NCBI GenBank assembly: GCA_964617105.1
Contig: CAZTWC010000130.1
Location: 1 to 9,810, forward strand
Reading direction: 5' to 3'
DNA: 9,810 nucleotides
Source: CAZTWC01 sp964617105 [NCBI: uncultured Myxococcia bacterium]
GTDB taxonomy: Bacteria; CAZTWC01
The first letter of the stretch is position 1, and every line of letters starts with the position of its first letter. This document shows positions 6,021-9,810 of the stretch, in pieces. Both the position numbers and the translations under genes were made by a program. The notes under the pieces were generated by a model, which was not told the origin of the DNA, did no database searches, and saw nothing but the letters and a program-made list of their open reading frames with translations.

Positions 6021-7113
6021 GCAACATCTTTTTCACTGGTTCATTTTCTGGATTGATTGATAGCGCTTGATGCAAATACTCCTGAGCCTTTTGAGCAAGA
6101 TCATCTTTCTCTTTTTGGTTTGCAGCCTTTTTTCGTTTCTCCAGAAAGAGTTGTCCCAATTGGATAAGAGCCCCTGAGTGTTTCTTATCTTTCTCTATTA
6201 TATCCAGAAATATGCTCTCTGCCAAGTGGCTTTCACCGGTTTCCAGCAGTACCTGTCCCAGCCGGTGATGGTGAGATATAACATCTGGTTCAAGAACAGT
6301 TAATATTTTCAGCCACTTTCTGGCCAGCATAAACCTGCGCGCCTTAATTTCGATTTTTGCCAGCCATTGGTAGGCCTTTTGATTAAAAGGGTCAAGGCGC
6401 AAGGTTTCTTTCAGGTAAAGCCGGGCTTTTTCCGGTTTTTGCAGAGAGGTATATACAAATCCCAGGTAGAGGTAGTTGTCGGGGCAGAGAGGATAGTTTA
6501 CCTTTCCCTGTTCAAACTCCTGGATGGCGCCGGACAGGTTGCTCAACTTAAACTTGGCTAGACCTCTGATAGTATGCAGCATGGGCATATGGGGTGATGT
6601 TGTTTCTATACTATCAAGGATATCAATAGTAGCCAGGGGTTGGTCTGCCTTTTCCAGATATTCTATGGCTTTTTTCATTATGGGGTCTATTTTTCCTTTA
6701 GTGCCGCAAAATAATCCCATCAATCCCGAGATAATTAACTGCCCATTTTTTATCTGTTTTGAAGATGGTTCAAGAGTTAAAAAACGGCTTATTTCGTCCA
6801 GCCCATCAGTCAGGTTGGTTAATTTGAACAGGGCGGCTGCTCTTAACAGGCTATAGGAAGGCTTTTTCGGGTCAAGTTTGATGGCTCGGTTAAAATTATC
6901 CAGGGCTGATTGAGGGTTATCTGTTTCCAACTCTATCAGGCCCAGTCGAAAATAGTATTCTCCCTTTCCGGGCTGGTTTTTTATGGCGGTTAGCATTTGC
7001 TTCCGGGCCTGAAGATAGAGTGATTTTTTTGGGACTGGCAGGTCGGTTGAATTGGTATGGTTTGGTTTATGAGAGACTTTTATTTTGGATTGGGCAAATA
7101 ACAGTATAGCCAA
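6001..7113 (-). CDS. TPR-repeat protein, C-terminal part of a frame-split lipoprotein gene
   Basis: A 370-residue tetratricopeptide-repeat protein. Clear TPR units include Y-Y-F-R-L-G-L-I-E-L with S-A-L-D-N-F-N-R-A-I-K-L-D-P near residues 53-83, N-Y-L-Y-L-G-F-V-Y with L-R-L-D-P near 215-245, and a last unit ending A-L-S-I-N-P-E. Such repeats form protein-binding scaffolds. The only start in this frame is a TTG at 7113 with no ribosome site. However, the frame stays open and protein-like upstream to 7297, reading G-D-L-S-K-S-R-I-Y-Y-R-Q-I-I-K, itself TPR-like. I infer that this is the larger part of a gene starting at 7442, separated by a -1 frame change at the A7 run (minus strand of 7291-7297). 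The joined protein would have about 480 residues. The gene's end overlaps the start of the MauE/DoxX-type gene. Confidence 0.8.
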   Translation of the reverse strand: MAILLFAQSKIKVSHKPNHTNSTDLPVPKKSLYLQARKQMLTAIKNQPGKGEYYFRLGLIELETDNPQSALDNFNRAIKLDPKKPSYSLLRAAALFKLTNLTDGLDEISRFLTLEPSSKQIKNGQLIISGLMGLFCGTKGKIDPIMKKAIEYLEKADQPLATIDILDSIETTSPHMPMLHTIRGLAKFKLSNLSGAIQEFEQGKVNYPLCPDNYLYLGFVYTSLQKPEKARLYLKETLRLDPFNQKAYQWLAKIEIKARRFMLARKWLKILTVLEPDVISHHHRLGQVLLETGESHLAESIFLDIIEKDKKHSGALIQLGQLFLEKRKKAANQKEKDDLAQKAQEYLHQALSINPENEPVKKMLHDLKKH

Positions 7114-7208
7114 CTGGTAATGAATAGTGGAAGATGCCCGACTAGAGGCTGTTTTTTTTCGTAACTCTTGCTCAAGTTCACTGGAACAACCAATTTGGAG
7201 GCAAATTT

Positions 7209-7442
7209 TTACCTCCTGACGAAGGGCATGAAAATTGATTTCTCTTTTGATAATTTGGCGATAATAGATGCGGCTTTTGGACAGGTCGCCTTTTTTTCCG
7301 CTTCCATGGCCAGGTTAAGCAGCCTGGAAATGGAGATGGGCCGGCTATTTTTTTGGGGCGATGCACAGGAGAAGATAATTGCCAGATAAAGCAGTGTCCA
7401 CCCGTAAATTAACTTGATTGTAAATTTGCAGCAGACCGACAC
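7209..7442 (-). CDS. N-terminal part of TPR lipoprotein (signal peptide II), frame-split
   Basis: 77 residues from a GTG start nine bases after the stop of the upstream lipoprotein gene, with no strong ribosome site, so probably coupled. K6 and K10 precede a hydrophobic stretch and a lipobox ending I-I-F-S-C26, which suggests export and lipid attachment. After about residue 50 (M-E-A-E-K-K) the frame becomes unlike a TPR protein and stops at 7209. The -1 frame from the same point continues E-K-K-G-D-L-S-K-S into the TPR gene. I read the two fragments as one gene, 6001-7442, encoding an outer- or inner-membrane-anchored TPR lipoprotein. If the sequence is correct as given, this fragment alone is a short lipoprotein with an aberrant tail. 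Confidence 0.65.
   Translation of the reverse strand: MSVCCKFTIKLIYGWTLLYLAIIFSCASPQKNSRPISISRLLNLAMEAEKKATCPKAASIIAKLSKEKSIFMPFVRR
7290..7297 (-). other. A AAA AAG slippery heptamer at the TPR lipoprotein frame break
   Basis: On the minus strand the N-terminal fragment reads GAA AAA AAG at this point, which contains the heptamer A AAA AAG in the correct phase. This is the same heptamer known from the E. coli dnaX -1 frameshift. A -1 shift here yields GAA AAA AAA GGC GAC and enters the TPR frame. The next bases, GGCGA, can pair with TCGCC 24 bases further on, a weak stem with no spacer. No strong stimulatory hairpin is evident. Confidence 0.55.
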
Positions 7443-7451
7443 CTGTTCTAT

Positions 7452-8219
7452 TTACTCTTGTTTGCTGCACTCGCATTTGTGCATATTATCCTGTCCTGTC
7501 TGGCATCCACCAGCATCATCACCTAGTTTAAGATACCCGGTAGACTGGTCTGAGCAAGGACATTGAGGACCACCATCAACGGCGGGTGTGTCTGGGCGCA
7601 GGCAACCCCAGCAGACTTCGATTGGAAAGGTAAATTTGTTGCTGTTAATCGATTCGCCGCCTAAAGTAAAACCATTTAAAGTTATGGTGGCTTTTAAAGT
7701 TATAGGATCTTTATTACTGGTAAAAGCAGTTTTTAGATTATTAAACACTAAACTGTTGGTAACCGGGAAACCCACTGCACTGGGTGTATCAACACCGGCT
7801 TTAATGATCCCCGGTATAATATGCTCTAAAACTTTGGTACCAATATCTCTACTGTCACTTTCATATTCTTGAGCTGATGAATAATTACGTTCAATCTCTA
7901 TTTTGACATTTTTTAGTTGGATATCATTGGCGGTTCCATATTGAACCTTGTCTTGGGATTTGCCAATAATCGGTGGTTCGCGGTGATTTTGAACTGCCAA
8001 AGTCAGGTAGTAATTGTAATTTTGGCCAAAAGAGATATCCCAAATGCCTTTGAATACATTGTTGCCGGTGCCGGAATAGACACATTTTTTAACATCAGTA
8101 GGCACCAGGGCGTTGGAGATAATCAGGTCCGAAGTTTCCTGAACCATGCAACTGCCCATTAAAAGGGTGGATATCAACATTATCACAGTAACCGAGGAGA
8201 TAAAATTTACATTTTTCAT
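7452..8219 (-). CDS. Cysteine-rich lipoprotein of unknown function
   Basis: 255 residues. The signal peptide (K2, hydrophobic 9-20) ends in a lipobox M21-G-S-C24, indicating a lipid-anchored envelope protein. The mature part starts with a probable beta-rich domain (C46, G-I-W-D-I-S-F-G-Q-N-Y-N-Y-Y-L-T-L-A-V-Q-N). The last 55 residues carry seven cysteines, including C-W-G-C and C-P-C. The pattern (signal, conserved Cys, 'YxLxLxVxN', late Cys cluster) resembles lipoproteins I associate with myxobacteria, but I cannot assign a function. GGAGG lies eight bases before the ATG. The gene sits 66 bases after aroKB and nine bases before the TPR lipoprotein gene, so the two lipoproteins are likely made together and may interact. 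Confidence 0.8.
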   Translation of the reverse strand: MKNVNFISSVTVIMLISTLLMGSCMVQETSDLIISNALVPTDVKKCVYSGTGNNVFKGIWDISFGQNYNYYLTLAVQNHREPPIIGKSQDKVQYGTANDIQLKNVKIEIERNYSSAQEYESDSRDIGTKVLEHIIPGIIKAGVDTPSAVGFPVTNSLVFNNLKTAFTSNKDPITLKATITLNGFTLGGESINSNKFTFPIEVCWGCLRPDTPAVDGGPQCPCSDQSTGYLKLGDDAGGCQTGQDNMHKCECSKQE

Positions 8220-8285
8220 ACAATAAACCTCCAGAAATAATCCTAGTATAAATTCGAGGGAATTGGATATACTTTATCAGTTTTT

Positions 8286-9810
8286 TCAAATAGATGCCAG
8301 TAACTTTTTTAATTTATCCATACTCATTTTAATCACTCGGCAGCGGCCGATATCCTCTAATCCAATAAAATTAATCTGACCAGAGGACCACTTTTTATCC
8401 TGGCTGATACCAGTTAACAAAGAGTTCATTTCAAATAGCCTCCAATTAAAGGGCAGATTGAATTTTTTTAACAAATTAATTAGTCTTTCACAGAACGGTT
8501 CTGTAATAAGACCCATCTGTTCCGATATCTCCAATGCCGCCACCATGCCCATGGCTACAGCCTCTCCGTGGACATACGTATCGTATTTTCCCGCCGTTTC
8601 AATGGCATGACCAATGGTATGTCCAAAATTTAAGATTGCTCTTTTTCCATTCTCCAGTTCATCTTCCTTTACCACCTGGGCTTTTAATTGGCAACATTGA
8701 CGGGCAATAAATTTTAAAGGCTCAGCCCGGCGAGCCACAATATCCTGATGGTTTTTTTCTAAATACTCAAACAAGTTTTGGTCTAAAATACAGCCATACT
8801 TAATTACTTCGGCCAGACCAGCATAGTAATCTCTATCATCCAGGGTGGTCAGCAATCCGGGAGAGATAAATACCGCCCGGGGTTGAAAAAAGGCTCCTAC
8901 CAGGTTTTTACCTTTTTCCAGGTTAACGCCGGTTTTTCCTCCTACCGAACTGTCCACCTGGGCCAGCAGAGTAGTGGGAACTTGCAGGTAGTCGAGACCC
9001 CGTAAAAAGGTGGCTGCGCAAAAACCAGCCACATCTCCCACCACGCCCCCTCCCAGGGCAATAACCAGGTCATTTCTTCTTATTTGGTTCTCAAGGAAAA
9101 AGTTATATATTCTCTCAGCGGTTTTTAAAGTTTTACTTTTCTCTCCTGGGGGAAAAGTAAGGTGGCAGCATAATTTGGTTTTATTTATCTGTTGGAGCAG
9201 TGAGTTACCATATAATTGGAAAACCCGTTGGTCGCTAATCAGGGCTATTTTTTTTCCCGCTTCGCCTTTTTCGCCTTTTTCGCCTTTTTCGCCTTTTTCG
9301 TACGTATGGTCGGAAAGCCACTTGCCAATCCTGTCAAAGCAGTTGTTCATATTATAAAAGTAAATATTGTAAGAGCGATCTCCAAGATCTACAGTCAGTT
9401 TATCTTCTCGGCTCACAATCTTTTCCACCACCTGTTGAATGGAGTGTTGATCCGTATCAACTATCTGATCCGCATCATTATAGGCTGAACTTCTTTGAAG
9501 CAGCAATTTATTAATCTTCTGATGGCGATTTTCAGTTTGCAACAGTGGCCGGTCGGTATCTCCAGCCAATCTATGAGCGATTGTATCTGCGCTAGCCTTC
9601 AGGAATACCAACCAACAATTGTTCTTTAGGAAATTTCGGTTTTCCGCATCGATTACCGTCCCTCCGCCCAGTGCTAACACCAGGGGTTGGGAAAAATCTT
9701 CCACCAACTCCTTTAGTACCCGCTTTTCAATTTTCCTGAAACCATTCTCTTGAAAGCGGTCAAATATTTCAGTTATGGAGCACCCTTCTCTAAGGGTGAT
9801 TTGCTGGTCC
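8286..9810 (-). CDS. aroKB: Shikimate kinase/3-dehydroquinate synthase fusion, 5' end outside window
   Basis: The frame runs off the right edge. The AroK part (about 9810-9407) has S-I-T-E-I-F, N-G-F-R-K-I-E (shikimate-binding region), L-A-L-G-G-G (9674-9657) and the lid motif D-R-P-L-L. Its P-loop lies beyond the window. The AroB part (about 9407-8286, some 370 residues, full length) has P-P-G-E-K-S-K, A-L-G-G-G-V-V-G-D, P-T-T-L-L-A-Q-V-D-S-S-V-G-G-K-T, A-E-V-I-K-Y-G, N-F-G-H-T-I-G-H-A-I-E and H-G-E-A-V-A-M-G-M. These cover NAD binding, phosphate binding and the zinc ligands (the Glu in AEV, a His in GHTIGH and the His in HGEAV). The two activities are steps five and two of the shikimate pathway. 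AroKB fusions are known, for example in Thermotoga. An ORF start at 9707 (GTG) is not credible because conserved AroK residues lie upstream of it. A surface region of AroB carries an (EKG)n repeat insertion. Confidence 0.93.
   Translation of the reverse strand, partial: DQQITLREGCSITEIFDRFQENGFRKIEKRVLKELVEDFSQPLVLALGGGTVIDAENRNFLKNNCWLVFLKASADTIAHRLAGDTDRPLLQTENRHQKINKLLLQRSSAYNDADQIVDTDQHSIQQVVEKIVSREDKLTVDLGDRSYNIYFYNMNNCFDRIGKWLSDHTYEKGEKGEKGEKGEAGKKIALISDQRVFQLYGNSLLQQINKTKLCCHLTFPPGEKSKTLKTAERIYNFFLENQIRRNDLVIALGGGVVGDVAGFCAATFLRGLDYLQVPTTLLAQVDSSVGGKTGVNLEKGKNLVGAFFQPRAVFISPGLLTTLDDRDYYAGLAEVIKYGCILDQNLFEYLEKNHQDIVARRAEPLKFIARQCCQLKAQVVKEDELENGKRAILNFGHTIGHAIETAGKYDTYVHGEAVAMGMVAALEISEQMGLITEPFCERLINLLKKFNLPFNWRLFEMNSLLTGISQDKKWSSGQINFIGLEDIGRCRVIKMSMDKLKKLLASI
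9263..9298 (-). repeat. In-frame 9-bp minisatellite in the AroB domain
   Basis: Four perfect tandem copies of CGCCTTTTT (plus strand), read on the minus strand as GAA AAA GGC and encoding repeated Glu-Lys-Gly, followed by a diverged fifth unit (GAA GCG GGA). It lies between the first beta strand region of AroB and the K-K-I-A-L-I-S-D strand, where E. coli AroB has only a short loop. Unit length is a multiple of three, so copy-number change would keep the frame. Confidence 0.9.

Noticed and set aside
8220-8285. A promoter in the 66-base gap between aroKB and the Cys-rich lipoprotein gene.
   Set aside because: A TATACT is present, but no convincing -35 is at the right distance, and the short GAATT dyad is too weak to call a site.
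9263-9298. Tandem repeats considered as a CRISPR-like or origin iteron array.
   Set aside because: The units are 9 bp with no spacers and lie in frame inside aroKB, so a coding minisatellite explains them fully.
9216-9488. A plus-strand ORF rich in Phe-Ala repeats opposite aroKB.
   Set aside because: It is the antisense reading of the (EKG)n minisatellite within a confidently assigned minus-strand gene.

Overview
The window is a moderately AT-rich bacterial chromosome segment with tightly packed genes. Several things point to an uncultured deltaproteobacterial or myxobacterial-type lineage: the AroK-AroB fusion, a lipoprotein of a type I associate with myxobacteria, and a receiver-like/HATPase protein of a type common in Deltaproteobacteria. 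This placement is an inference from family resemblance, not a marker-gene result. I see no rRNA, tRNA, CRISPR array, transposase or phage gene.

Left part, plus strand (1-2392). A multi-pass membrane protein of the DUF350 type, cut by the window edge, is followed after 21 bases by a membrane-anchored aminopropyltransferase (spermidine-synthase-like) gene. The pairing of these two families is recurrent in bacteria, and the two genes look like the end of an operon whose start lies outside the window.

Middle, plus strand (2393-4390). A well-formed sigma70-type promoter (2423-2451) precedes a Uma2-family (PD-(D/E)XK nuclease-like) gene. Its good ribosome site and ATG are one base out of frame with the body of the gene, across a run of ten A. 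A 219-base AT-rich spacer then holds a putative promoter bracketed by a perfect 10-bp inverted repeat. Next comes a gene for a receiver-like domain joined to a GHKL/HATPase domain, ending in an intrinsic terminator. The terminator lies inside the 3' end of the convergent gene on the other strand.

Right part, minus strand (9810 down to 4358). Six or seven genes run in one direction with small gaps or overlaps: aroKB (shikimate kinase/3-dehydroquinate synthase fusion, 5' end outside the window), a cysteine-rich lipoprotein, a TPR lipoprotein now split in two by a -1 frameshift at an A AAA AAG site, a MauE/DoxX-type membrane protein, an FmdB-type zinc ribbon and a crotonase-fold protein. Only aroKB has a clear pathway (shikimate, aromatic amino acids). 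The rest look like envelope and redox-associated functions cotranscribed with it.

The most notable signals are the two reading-frame breaks at poly-A tracts. Both are repaired by adding one A. They could be homopolymer errors in the assembly, real mutations, or slippage-dependent expression. Also notable are an in-frame 9-bp minisatellite in the AroB domain that encodes (EKG)n, a crotonase with Gln at one catalytic Glu position, and two insertions in the aminopropyltransferase domain.
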